A stretch of DNA of 29,987 nucleotides from Muribaculaceae bacterium (GTDB lineage Bacteria; Bacteroidota; Bacteroidia; Bacteroidales; Muribaculaceae), in contig VSPM01000032.1 in the NCBI GenBank assembly GCA_009775365.1, forward strand, positions 1-29,987, in the 5' to 3' direction. Positions 1-8,600 of the stretch are shown piece after piece (within the stretch, counting starts at the first letter, position 1; each line of letters opens with the position of its first letter). The position numbers and the translations under genes were made by a program. The notes beneath the pieces are model-generated. The model made no database searches, was not told the DNA's origin, and saw only the letters and a list, made by a program, of their open reading frames with translations.

Positions 1-43
1 TTATTCCATGCTTGAATATCCTGAAATTTGAAGTTGAAATTAT

Positions 44-277
44 TCAAAAACATTTAACCGTACAAATGTACGACTTGGCAAGAATGTTAAGCGTACTCTT
101 GTTCGTGGCTCTGTCATCCGAGATATATCCGATAAGTCGCTTTAAGGTGGTTACACCAAGTCTGTTTGAAGTCTTAGCTGAAATCATATCAGCCAATGCT
201 TCAAAATCGGAAGCCTTGTCGAATGATAATCCGGTTATTTCCTTGATTTGTTCGATAGTGACGGCTGGTAGAAACAT
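44..277 (-). CDS. Small divergent hypothetical protein, possibly truncated
   Basis: This encodes 77 residues read away from the defence operon. Residues about 15-70 follow a pattern I associate with Bacteroidota: a DFEALADMI stretch, then TTLKRLIGYISDD, then a TLNILAK motif. In such proteins the pattern usually leads into a longer C-terminal region, but here the frame stops soon after the LAK motif. The gene may be a short intact protein or the 5' part of a gene broken by a frameshift; another minus-strand frame stays open to the window edge. A TAACTTTG box lies just upstream on the minus strand (plus positions 295-302), which supports expression. The opposite-strand 89-residue frame over the same bases has no recognisable pattern, so I prefer the minus strand. 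Function is unknown. Confidence 0.45.
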   Translation of the reverse strand: MFLPAVTIEQIKEITGLSFDKASDFEALADMISAKTSNRLGVTTLKRLIGYISDDRATNKSTLNILAKSYICTVKCF

Positions 278-294
278 ATAAAAAAGTTTATTTG

Positions 295-302
295 CAAAGT
301 TA
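295..302 (-). promoter_or_regulatory. Candidate -7 box for the divergent small gene
   Basis: Read on the minus strand this is TAACTTTG, matching the Bacteroidota TAnnTTTG -7 consensus. It sits about 18 bases upstream of the ATG at 277-275, which would give a very short leader. I see no clear -33 TTTG box at the usual spacing. Confidence 0.35.
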
Positions 303-346
303 GTAATTATTTTCCATAAAAATTATGCCATTTGTGAAATAAGTAG

Positions 347-354
347 TAAATTTG
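347..354 (+). promoter_or_regulatory. Candidate -7 box for the MADS-like operon
   Basis: TAAATTTG matches the Bacteroidota TAnnTTTG consensus. It lies in the only sizeable intergenic region of the left block (278-421), about 67 bases before the HTH gene, so transcription would start near 361. A TTTG at 331-334 is too close to serve as a standard -33 box, so the upstream element is weak. This is the only promoter I can propose for the whole eight-gene operon. Confidence 0.45.
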
Positions 355-373
355 CGTCAAATTCAATTTTAAG

Positions 374-393
374 CACCAATCGACGGGTTGGTG
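374..393 (+). promoter_or_regulatory. Inverted repeat in operon leader, possible operator
   Basis: The hexamer caccaa (374-379) is followed after 8 bases by its reverse complement ttggtg (388-393). It lies between the proposed transcription start and the HTH gene, so it could be a repressor site or a small RNA hairpin. With 6-bp arms alone it could be chance; its position is the argument. Confidence 0.35.
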
Positions 394-399
394 TTACTC

Positions 400-411
400 A
401 GTTAGCTAACT
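400..411 (+). promoter_or_regulatory. 12-bp perfect palindrome, likely operator for the HTH protein
   Basis: agttagctaact is a perfect palindrome ending 10 bases before the ATG of the HTH gene at 422. XRE/Cro-type regulators commonly bind short palindromes upstream of their own gene. I infer autoregulation of the operon here; nothing in the sequence proves binding. Confidence 0.4.
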
Positions 412-421
412 TGAAAACAAC

Positions 422-664
422 ATGGAAAATGATTTGAATCGGCTAAAGGTTATTCTTGCCGAGAAGAAACGCACCAATAAGTGGCTCGCAGAACAATTGG
501 GACGCGATCCGGCCACTGTGTCTAAATGGTGTACCAATACCGCACAGCCGGGATTGGAGACTCTACGCGAAATCGCTAATCTTCTGGAGATAGACATTCG
601 TGACCTTATCAATCCTACAATGGTCACCGAGCCCGAAGTTATGTATGTCAAAATAAAGAAATAA
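422..664 (+). CDS. mad1: XRE-family HTH regulator, MAD1-like
   Basis: An 80-residue protein that is almost entirely one Cro/C1-type helix-turn-helix domain (about residues 4-62). The recognition region reads WLAEQLGRDPATVSKWCTN, followed by the helix TLREIANLLEI, as is typical of XRE proteins. It is expected to bind DNA as a dimer and control the operon, probably through the palindromes at 374-393 and 400-411. It is the first gene of the operon and ends only 6 bases before the methyltransferase. A small HTH protein next to the methyltransferase matches MAD1 of the methylation-associated defence system; the numbering is from memory. There is no effector domain, so a sensing role beyond DNA binding is not visible. 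Confidence 0.8.
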   Translation: MENDLNRLKVILAEKKRTNKWLAEQLGRDPATVSKWCTNTAQPGLETLREIANLLEIDIRDLINPTMVTEPEVMYVKIKK

Positions 665-670
665 AGCGAT

Positions 671-2713
671 ATGGCGGAAAAAGATATAAAATCAGGAGAT
701 GCCAAGAACGAGGTGGTTCTCAATGATGACCAGATAATTTGCTCACTAACCAATCAAATCAAAAAATCCACAGAGAAGGAGCTTACTCTTCAGCACATGA
801 TTTCCATGATGATTGAGGAGTACGGTTTTTCAGCAAGCGATTTGGAGCGAGACTTTAATGTGAGCTTTGAAGACGATGAGAAGAAACGCAAGCAGAAGGT
901 GGACTTAGCCGTGTTTGAGGAGGGCAAGCCGCACTCCACTGACACTCTCATCCGCTTTATTGTAATTGCCAAAGACAGCAAGGTCAAGACCGATGACACC
1001 AAGGCCGGTGTTACCGCTACGCTTGAAAATATACTCAGTTATACTGACTGTGAGTTCGGTTGCTGGACCAATGGCATTGATATGCAGTTTCAGCACTCGC
1101 TTGAAGATGATTTCGGTCAGGTGACTTGTGAAGATCTTTCGGATTGGCCTGCAAAGGGACAGACACTTGAAGAATTGGAACAGGCCGGTGAACGTGCTCC
1201 GCAGCGTACTCCCGCAAACGAGTCACTTGTGCGTACATTCAAACGCTGCCACAATTATCTCTATGGCAATGAGGGACGAAAGAAAGATGCCTTCTGGGAA
1301 CTTCTCAACCTGATTTTCTGTAAACTTTACGATGAGAAGCGTCGATTTATCGATGCCAAAAACCGTGTGAGCTATCGCCGTCGTTTCTGGGTCGGAGTTA
1401 AAGAGATGAACACTCCCGAAGGACAGGCTGCTGTAACAGAGAGAATCAAGTCGCTCTTTGAGGAGCTTAAAACCGATGATTTGTATAAGGATGTGTTTGA
1501 CGGCAATGAGCGCATCAGCATATCCGATGCCGGCGTCACTTACATAGCCTCGGAACTCGCAAAGTATAGCTTTCTCAATGCAACCGTAGATATCAAAGGA
1601 ACTGCATACGAGACTATAGTCAGCAATACGCTTAAGCAGGAAGCGGGACAGTTCTTCACTCCGCGCAATATAGTCAAGTGCATGGTTGAAATGCTCGATC
1701 CGGGTCCCGACACGCGCGTTCTCGACCCTGCTTGCGGCTCCGGCGGTTTCCTCGTTGGTGCGCTCGACCATGTTCGCCGCAAGATTGCCCGCAATCTGTA
1801 TCCCGAACTCGATGATGTGCGTCTCGAAGCCAAGCTCAACACTTCCGAGGTTGACCAGTTGGTGTCGGACTATGCCGGTCGGATGATTTTCGGATTCGAC
1901 TTTGACCCGGACCTGCGCAAAGCTTCACGAATGAATATGGTTATGGCCGGTGATGGTCATGCCAACATTTTCAACATCAACTCGCTTGACTATCCAGATG
2001 GCCAGCTTCCCGATGTACCCCTTGTCGCTCCGGCAGTTGCAAAGAGCATAGAGACAAGCTATGACCACGACTTCCCCTTCGAGACAGCAATGGACAACGC
2101 CCGAGGGAAGTTCGATATGATATTCACAAACCCGCCGTTCGGTGCAAAGGTGGAGGTGGCACAGGCTATTGCCACCAAGTATCAGCTCTCTCGTTTTGGA
2201 GGCTCCGCTCCGGAGGTGCTCTTTATCGAGGCTTGCCACGAGTTCTTGAAACCTGGTGGCAAGATGGCAATCGTACTGCCCGACTCTATTCTTGGCAACC
2301 CCAATATGGAGTCTGTAAGAAAGTGGATACTCGAGAATTTCAAACTCCTTGCATCGGTCGACCTTCCGGTAGAGACCTTCCTGCCGCAGGTCGGAGTTCA
2401 GGCATCGCTTCTTTTCTTACAGAAGAAAACAGCCAAAGAACGTCTCGTCCCAATTGAAAAAGAAGAGTACGACGTATTCATGGCCATTGTTGACAAGGTG
2501 GGCAAAGACCGTCGTGGTGTGCCCATCTACAAGCGCGATGAAGATGGCGCTGAAATGCTGTTTGACCATGACCACCGCTGGATATCGATTACTGCTGACG
2601 GCCGAGAACAGTTATGCTCACGCCATGAGCGCATCAAGCACCTTGATGACGATCTGCCTGACGTAGCAAAAGCATATCGTGAATTTCTGTCTGAAACCTT
2701 AAAGGGAAAGTAA
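671..2713 (+). CDS. mad2: N6-adenine DNA methyltransferase (HsdM/MAD2-like)
   Basis: A 680-residue type I-style methyltransferase that transfers a methyl group from SAM to the N6 of adenine. The SAM-binding motif DPACGSGG starts at residue 352 and the catalytic NPPF motif is at residues 487-490, in the order of gamma-class enzymes. The longer N-terminus (about 30-135) resembles the HsdR N-terminal nuclease domain: D78 in a VDLAVF strand and K101 in a VIAK strand are present, but the usual acidic residue of the EAK motif is isoleucine, so it is probably inactive as a nuclease. The stop overlaps the start of the specificity gene by one base (TAATG), implying a co-translated pair. In MADS the methyltransferase is the self-marking enzyme. 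No HsdR translocase follows, so this is not a standard type I system. Confidence 0.9.
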   Translation: MAEKDIKSGDAKNEVVLNDDQIICSLTNQIKKSTEKELTLQHMISMMIEEYGFSASDLERDFNVSFEDDEKKRKQKVDLAVFEEGKPHSTDTLIRFIVIAKDSKVKTDDTKAGVTATLENILSYTDCEFGCWTNGIDMQFQHSLEDDFGQVTCEDLSDWPAKGQTLEELEQAGERAPQRTPANESLVRTFKRCHNYLYGNEGRKKDAFWELLNLIFCKLYDEKRRFIDAKNRVSYRRRFWVGVKEMNTPEGQAAVTERIKSLFEELKTDDLYKDVFDGNERISISDAGVTYIASELAKYSFLNATVDIKGTAYETIVSNTLKQEAGQFFTPRNIVKCMVEMLDPGPDTRVLDPACGSGGFLVGALDHVRRKIARNLYPELDDVRLEAKLNTSEVDQLVSDYAGRMIFGFDFDPDLRKASRMNMVMAGDGHANIFNINSLDYPDGQLPDVPLVAPAVAKSIETSYDHDFPFETAMDNARGKFDMIFTNPPFGAKVEVAQAIATKYQLSRFGGSAPEVLFIEACHEFLKPGGKMAIVLPDSILGNPNMESVRKWILENFKLLASVDLPVETFLPQVGVQASLLFLQKKTAKERLVPIEKEEYDVFMAIVDKVGKDRRGVPIYKRDEDGAEMLFDHDHRWISITADGREQLCSRHERIKHLDDDLPDVAKAYREFLSETLKGK

Positions 2714-4104
2714 TGAAGACCGCAGTAGTAAAACGTCACGATATTGCTAATGCTCCGGTCATGAGGATTGATGCTTCCTTTCAGCTAAGTGAGGGGGTAT
2801 CAGTTAGGCGCATAATTGCGGACTGTCCCTATCCTGTGGTTAAATGCGGAGACGTAATGGAACGTATATGGCACGCTGGACGATGGAAGAGAGTCTATGT
2901 GAACAATCCTAAGACAGGTATTCCACTTGTCGGAAGTTCAGCTATGTTGAAATCCGATTTGTCGGATATAAAACTGATTTCAAGGAAATATACCGAGGAT
3001 ATGGCCGATAAAATGCTCCATCCCGGTTGGATTCTTGTGTCATGTTCAGGCACGATTGGCAACACGGTGTTCACGAACACCGGACATGCTGGGAAGCTTG
3101 CTTCCCAGCATGTCCTTCGGCTTAAGCCGAAGGACATCCTGGGGGGTGGATACTTGTATGCGTATCTTTCATCGAAATATGGATACGCAATGCTGACGCA
3201 AGGAACATTTGGAGCAGTTATTCAGCATATCGAACCGGCAAATGTTTCAACAATTCCAGTCCCGGTATTTCCAGAGGAAATGCAGAAGGAGATTGATCAG
3301 CTTATCCGTGACGCAGCCTCATTGCGCGATAAGGCAGCCGAATTTTTTGATAAAGCTAAATATATTTTACAGGAATCTATTGGCGTCACTTTCGATAAGA
3401 CCAACGGGTATAGAACAGCATCTATATCCATAAAAGATATACGGTCTTCACTGAAAATGCGACTTGACCCGCCCGTCTTTGTCAATGACGGCGTCGAGAT
3501 GTTAGAGCGTATTTCTGATAAGACACAACCGCTTAAGGAATGTAATGTTACATTATCTTACCCGGGTATGTTCAAGCGTTCATACGTGAGGGATGGATAT
3601 CCTTATATGAAAGGTTCTGATGTTTTTGATGTAAATCCATTTGCACATTGTGAGTATCTTTCAAAAACAAGAACGCCAAACCTTGATCAACTTTGGTTAA
3701 GAGATGGACTTATCCTTATCTCTTGTGCCGGCGCTTGTGGATTAATAAAATTAATAACCAAAGAGTACGAAGATAAACAAGCCATAGGTTCTCCTGACAT
3801 TATAAGGCTAAAGTCAAATGATGCTCTGTTTACATCGGAGTATCTTTACACATATCTTTCATTGCCCAGTTCATACGACTACATGCAATCATTGAAATAT
3901 GGGGCAGTGATTGAGCGATTCGATGTGCAAAATATTGAGACAGTACCTATCTTTATTCCTACAAAAGAACTTAGTGCAACCATCACCGGCATCATTAGAG
4001 AATACAAAGATTGTCTCTATAGGGCCTTCTGTAAAGAAGAAAAAGCCATCTCGATGGTTGAAACTGAAATCGAAAGCTGGGATAAAAACAAACACAACAA
4101 ATGA
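2713..4104 (+). CDS. mad5: Type I-style specificity subunit HsdS (MAD5-like)
   Basis: A 463-residue protein with two target-recognition halves. Each half carries an HsdS-like strand (LVSCSGTIGNT near residue 112; LILISCAGACG near 338), a second conserved stretch (ASQHVLRLKPKD at 130-141; GSPDIIRLKS in the second half), a YLYAYL/YLYTYL motif, a GAVI-Q/E-H/R motif, and a helical spacer (about 205-225 and 425-460). It should set the sequence methylated by the preceding methyltransferase and, by inference, the sequence sparing host DNA from restriction. It overlaps the next gene by 4 bases (ATGA). The coding sequence contains two perfect inverted repeats (3082-3137) and a G6 run, which is odd for an HsdS gene and is reported separately. 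The MAD5 label is from memory of the MADS naming. Confidence 0.88.
   Translation: MKTAVVKRHDIANAPVMRIDASFQLSEGVSVRRIIADCPYPVVKCGDVMERIWHAGRWKRVYVNNPKTGIPLVGSSAMLKSDLSDIKLISRKYTEDMADKMLHPGWILVSCSGTIGNTVFTNTGHAGKLASQHVLRLKPKDILGGGYLYAYLSSKYGYAMLTQGTFGAVIQHIEPANVSTIPVPVFPEEMQKEIDQLIRDAASLRDKAAEFFDKAKYILQESIGVTFDKTNGYRTASISIKDIRSSLKMRLDPPVFVNDGVEMLERISDKTQPLKECNVTLSYPGMFKRSYVRDGYPYMKGSDVFDVNPFAHCEYLSKTRTPNLDQLWLRDGLILISCAGACGLIKLITKEYEDKQAIGSPDIIRLKSNDALFTSEYLYTYLSLPSSYDYMQSLKYGAVIERFDVQNIETVPIFIPTKELSATITGIIREYKDCLYRAFCKEEKAISMVETEIESWDKNKHNK
3082..3115 (+). repeat. Perfect inverted repeat inside the hsdS-like gene (arm 16 bp)
   Basis: The arm ggacatgctgggaagc (3082-3097) is followed, after a tt spacer, by its exact reverse complement (3100-3115). 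The repeat encodes part of the conserved HsdS segment (residues 124-135) and leaves the frame open. As RNA it would form a very strong hairpin within the operon transcript. There is no U-tract, so it is not a normal terminator. Confidence 0.9.
3110..3137 (+). repeat. 28-bp perfect palindrome inside the hsdS-like gene
   Basis: The left arm atgtccttcggctt (3110-3123) meets its exact reverse complement (3124-3137) with no spacer. It shares atgtcc (3110-3115) with the right arm of the preceding repeat, so the two structures are mutually exclusive as full hairpins. It encodes residues about 133-142 of the specificity subunit. Confidence 0.9.
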
Positions 4105-5654
4105 TGACAATCACCGCTGAAAATATCAAAGAGCTTATCAAGCATGGAGAGCATTCCACACTTGAAATGAAGAAGTGCAAGAAGTCCGTGCCGGATTCGG
4201 TATGGGAGACTTATTCTGCCTTCGCCAATACCCGCGGCGGCGTTATCTTGTTAGGCGTTTACGAAAACAAGGAGAAGCCTATCGCTGAAAGATTTGAAGT
4301 TACCGGAGTTCAGGATTCAAATAAGGTCGTCACCGATTTCTTCAACCAGCTGCATAATCCGCAGAAGGTAAACCGAAGCGTGCTTGTCGACAGTGATGTA
4401 CGAATTGTGGAGGTCGATGGAAAGGATATAATCTACATAAATGTTCCGGAGGCTGACTATCGTCAAAAGCCAATATACATCAATCAGAAGTTGGAACAGG
4501 GCACCTATAAGAGAGGACACGAGGGAGACCGACAGGTGACCAAAGAGGAGCTTGCTCTCTTGCTTCGTGACAGTTCGGACAATACCGACTCTCAGATTAT
4601 AGAGCATTACGGTATGGAGGATATTGACGCAGAGACTCTTGAAAAGTATCGTCGGTCATTCAATATCTTGAATCCGGGACATGCCTACGAAGAACTCAAC
4701 GACCGAGACTTCCTGATTCAAATGGGAGGATATGACATCAACCGTCAGAAAGGGGTTGAAGGAATAACCATGGCCGGACTTTTGATGTTTGGCAAAGGGA
4801 TTCATATCCGCAAGAACTTCCCGAACTTCAGACTCGACTATCTTGACCTGATTGATATAGAGCCGGGCGACAGCAAGAAATGGAACGACCGCCTCACTGA
4901 CGACGGCCGTTGGGAGCACAATCTTTATAACTTTCTTGTTCTGGCTCTTCGCAAACTGCTTTTCACGCTGCCATCAGAGGGTAAACTCGAAGGGACGGTG
5001 AGACGTGACGGAGGTCCCCTCCATGAAGCTGTCAGGGAAGCGATGATCAATTGCATAACGTATTGCGACTATCTGCTCGGAGGGGTGCTACGCATTGACC
5101 GTCGCACCGACAGGATAGTGATGCGAAATCCCGGCACGCTTAGAATCTCACCCGAGCGTATCTACAACGGCGACTATACCCAGGCACGCAACAGTACAAT
5201 CCAGAAGATGCTGCGAATGATAGGATTCGGTGACAATATCGGATCCGGCTTTATGAAGATAATCAAGGCTTGGGATACTCTCGGGTTCGACTGTCCTGAA
5301 ATACATGAAGAGCAGGAAGTCAACGAGGTGTGGCTGACATTGCCTTTGGTTCCCCGAAGGAAAAGTGTGGAGGGCACAGAAAAGGGCACGAAGGACACAG
5401 AAAAGGGCACAAAAGAATTAAATGCCCTAATCCCGGCCGAACTGCTTGACACACTTACCGAAGACCAACGCAAAATTCTGGAATATGTCTGGAATAACCC
5501 TGAGATAACACTTGTTGAACTGTCTGAAAAGATGAACACAAGCGTCAAGTCCATCAGAGTGCAACGCAAAAAACTTGAAGACGTGGGAATCTTCATGGAG
5601 CATGTCGGGGCACAGAAATCGGGCACATGGCAAATTAGAATAAACAAAGATTGA
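4101..5654 (+). CDS. AlbA_2/GHKL ATP-binding protein with C-terminal winged helix
   Basis: A 517-residue protein. Residues about 10-135 form an AlbA_2 (Schlafen-type) domain, with ESTLEMK-like and FANTRGGVILLGV motifs. Residues about 300-400 resemble a GHKL ATPase fold (HATPase_c_4): E313 and N317 in the N-box helix, RNPGTL as the ATP-lid aspartate-region equivalent, and GDNIGSGF as the second glycine box. The C-terminus (about 451-512) is a winged helix ending in a ribbon-like segment. The linker before it holds a 7-residue tandem repeat (TEKGTKD/TEKGTKE). It is joined to hsdS by an ATGA overlap and to the kinase gene by near contact. Proteins of this type are often called transcriptional regulators or helicase-related, but the function is uncertain. 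It occupies a place where I expect no such gene in canonical MADS, so it may be a lineage-specific component or regulator. Confidence 0.8.
   Translation: MMTITAENIKELIKHGEHSTLEMKKCKKSVPDSVWETYSAFANTRGGVILLGVYENKEKPIAERFEVTGVQDSNKVVTDFFNQLHNPQKVNRSVLVDSDVRIVEVDGKDIIYINVPEADYRQKPIYINQKLEQGTYKRGHEGDRQVTKEELALLLRDSSDNTDSQIIEHYGMEDIDAETLEKYRRSFNILNPGHAYEELNDRDFLIQMGGYDINRQKGVEGITMAGLLMFGKGIHIRKNFPNFRLDYLDLIDIEPGDSKKWNDRLTDDGRWEHNLYNFLVLALRKLLFTLPSEGKLEGTVRRDGGPLHEAVREAMINCITYCDYLLGGVLRIDRRTDRIVMRNPGTLRISPERIYNGDYTQARNSTIQKMLRMIGFGDNIGSGFMKIIKAWDTLGFDCPEIHEEQEVNEVWLTLPLVPRRKSVEGTEKGTKDTEKGTKELNALIPAELLDTLTEDQRKILEYVWNNPEITLVELSEKMNTSVKSIRVQRKKLEDVGIFMEHVGAQKSGTWQIRINKD
5375..5416 (+). repeat. Two tandem 21-bp units in the AlbA_2 gene linker
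   Basis: The 15-mer cacagaaaagggcac occurs at 5375-5389 and 5396-5410, exactly 21 bases apart. Each unit encodes seven residues of the charged linker between the GHKL-like domain and the winged helix. In-frame gain or loss of units would change only linker length. Confidence 0.75.
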
Positions 5655-5656
5655 CA

Positions 5657-8600
5657 ATGGGAAAACTATATAAACCAATCCAAGGCGATGGAGCCGTGCA
5701 GCCCGGAGAAAAGAAGCTTCACGATTATCTGGTGGCCAATCTTCCGGATGATTATTATATCATCCCGAACGGAGAATATGCGACCAAGATAAACGGTGCA
5801 GTGCAATTCTTTGAATATGACTGCATAGTGATTGCTCCTCACGGCATATATCATATTGAGAACAAAGACTGGGCTGGCAAACTTCAGGGCGATGACGAAC
5901 TGTGGTTTGTCAATGGCGCGGAGCGTAAGAATCCGCACAAATCAGCAACATATAAATCAAGGATTCTCGCCAGCAAGCTTCAGCAGAAAAATCCGTCATG
6001 GCGGTTCGGCATAATCAGTACGATTGTGACGCTGAGCCATCCGCAGCAGAGCAAATTCGGGCTTGACCCTCAAAGCGCCTGCTTTGCCGCCACTTTTCAG
6101 CTTGACCAGCCGCTCTTAGACTTTTTGACTAACCCGGATGCGATACGACGTAGCCCTAACTCCATAAGCGAGTACGCCAAAGATATAGCCGAATATCTGT
6201 CAGGGGCAACCTCGCAGCGCAACCATGCGCAACGTACCCGTATCTGCGGACGTATTATTGACGAGGTGCTTCAGAAGACGGAAGATTTCACCGAGTATCT
6301 ATGCCATCCGCAGGGATTCGTCGATAAGTACTATCGTATCCGTGAGTATCCTCTTGTCCGTGATGAAAGCCCCATGCAGATGGAGACTTTCCGCAAGAAG
6401 GTCGAGAATGCACAGACAGCCCAAGAGATAATAGAGGCATCACCTTATATATTGAAGTCGGAATATCGTATCAATGATGAGGAGACGATGTTTTATGAGA
6501 TTGCGCCCTATATGGCTGCAAACACCGTCAAGGCTCGATCACGCTTCAAGACATTCACTCAGATAGAAAAGCTCAAAATTATAAGCGATGTGGCGCAGGC
6601 TCTTAAAGTGGCACACTCAAAGGGCGTGTTCCACCGCAATGTCAAACCGGAGAATATTTTTATTCTTAACGATGGCACCGCACAGTTAGGCAATTTCAAT
6701 TTTGCATGGTTCGCAAAGCATAGTGACCTCCATTATTCCGTAGGCACAGGTCTGAGCACCGACGATAATCCTTATGCAGCTCCGGAGTTGAGAGAGGATG
6801 ACGTATGCGAGGGAACCGACATTTATTCACTTGGCGTCATCTTCTATGAACTGATGACGGGAAAGGTCCCGTTTGATAGTCCTTTGAAGTTCCACATTCT
6901 CGGAGGAGAGTTGACGCCTGACCAGCTGCCGACAGCGATTATCCCGGATCTGCCCAAGTGGGTCGATGAGTTTGTGCAGAACACCATAGTCGAAGACCTT
7001 GACAAACGCTGGTATGATGCGCAACAGGTCATTGACTTTATAAACAGCCATCTTTATCCCCAGGAGTCAAAGGAAAACAACAATCATTCTTCGCAGACAC
7101 AGCCAAAGGCCAATGTCGATCTTAAGGATTTGAAAAGCGGAGACCAGATTTCAAATGACCTTGTGCTGTATGAAGAGCTTGGCAAGGGCGGTTTTGGACG
7201 TGTGTTCAAGGCGAAACATCTGGTACAGGACGAGTTCTATGCTGCCAAAGTCTTTGACAAGAGCGTCGCTGCCAACGAAACTATCAATGAGTTTGAGGCT
7301 TTGCGCGGTCTCAACAATCCGCATATCGTAAGGTTTATCTACAACGGAAAGACCGATCAGGGGATGTTCTATACTCTGATGGAGCTGCTTGAGGGTGACA
7401 ACCTCAGTGACTACACAAAGAGCAAAGGCGACATGAAACTGCCTCTTGAAGAAATCTACAAGATGGCTACCCAGACCTTGGATGCTCTGGTTTACATGCA
7501 GTCGCAGGAACCGCCCATCTACCACCGTGATATAAAGCCTAACAACATAGTGTGGGACAATCGTCAACGCTATGTCCTTATCGACTTCAACATATCGACA
7601 TCGACAGATGATAAATCATTTGCCGGCACACTCCCATATCTTGCCCCCGATCTTGTGGAGTCGTCTCGTAGAATAGCATGGGATAAATCGGCCGATACAT
7701 TCTCTTTGGGTGTCACGCTCTATGAGTTGTTGGCTCATAACTATCCATGGCCCGGAAGCAATCCATGCCCGAATATGAGGAATGCGGCTACCGACATCCG
7801 TAAGTATCGTTCGGACCTCTCGGAGCAACTTGCCGACTTTGTGATGAAATCACTCATCACTGACAACAAGCGTCGATTCACTACGGCAAAGGATATGCTT
7901 GACGCGTTGAAAGCAATCGGAGTAGATGGATTGATGAAACTTAAAAAGGGGGATGTAATAGCAGTATCATCTCAGTCTATTGAGCAAGACATTGTTGATT
8001 ACATCAACTCTCTATATAGCCAGTCGAGCCATGGCAATAGCGGTACCCGTGCCGGGATCAAGAAATCGCCTTTTGATTCACTGACCTATACCGAGACTAA
8101 GCTTGACAAGAAGCTCATGGCTGATATAGAGACATTGAAATATAAACTTATCATCATTACCGGTAATGCCGGTGACGGAAAAACCGCTTTCATACACCAG
8201 GTAGAGAACAGAGGCACAGATAAGGAGAGTTTCGAGACTCGCAACGGCTCACGTTTCACCATTGGAGGTGTCCGTTTTGAGAGCAACTATGATGGCTCGC
8301 AGGATGAAGATGCAATGTCGAACACAGAGGTCCTTTCACAGTTCTTCAAACCATTTGAAGGCTTGACCGACTATACATCTGCTCCTGAAGGGCGAATTAT
8401 CGCAATTAACGAAGGACGTCTTGTAGACTTTCTGTCGGAAAGGCCGGAGTTCAAAAACCTTAAAGAGAATATAGAGGAGTATTTCTATCAGGAAGGCCAC
8501 ACTGAGCTTATACCGGGATTAATGGTCATCAACCTGAACCTCCGAAGTGTAACGGCAAAAAGTGATAATGAGCCCAGTCTCTTGCGCCAGCAGATTAAGG

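Noticed and set aside
12..281. 89-residue plus-strand frame at the left end
   Set aside because: It lies opposite a minus-strand frame with a Bacteroidota-like TLKRLxGY pattern and a -7 box, and its own residues show no pattern.
671..4104. Ordinary type I restriction-modification system
   Set aside because: No HsdR gene with helicase motifs follows; the methyltransferase and specificity genes lead directly into the kinase and translocase genes.
5651..5656. TTG start overlapping the AlbA_2 stop for the kinase gene
   Set aside because: An ATG lies 6 bases downstream at 5657 and TTG starts are rare. The choice changes only two residues.
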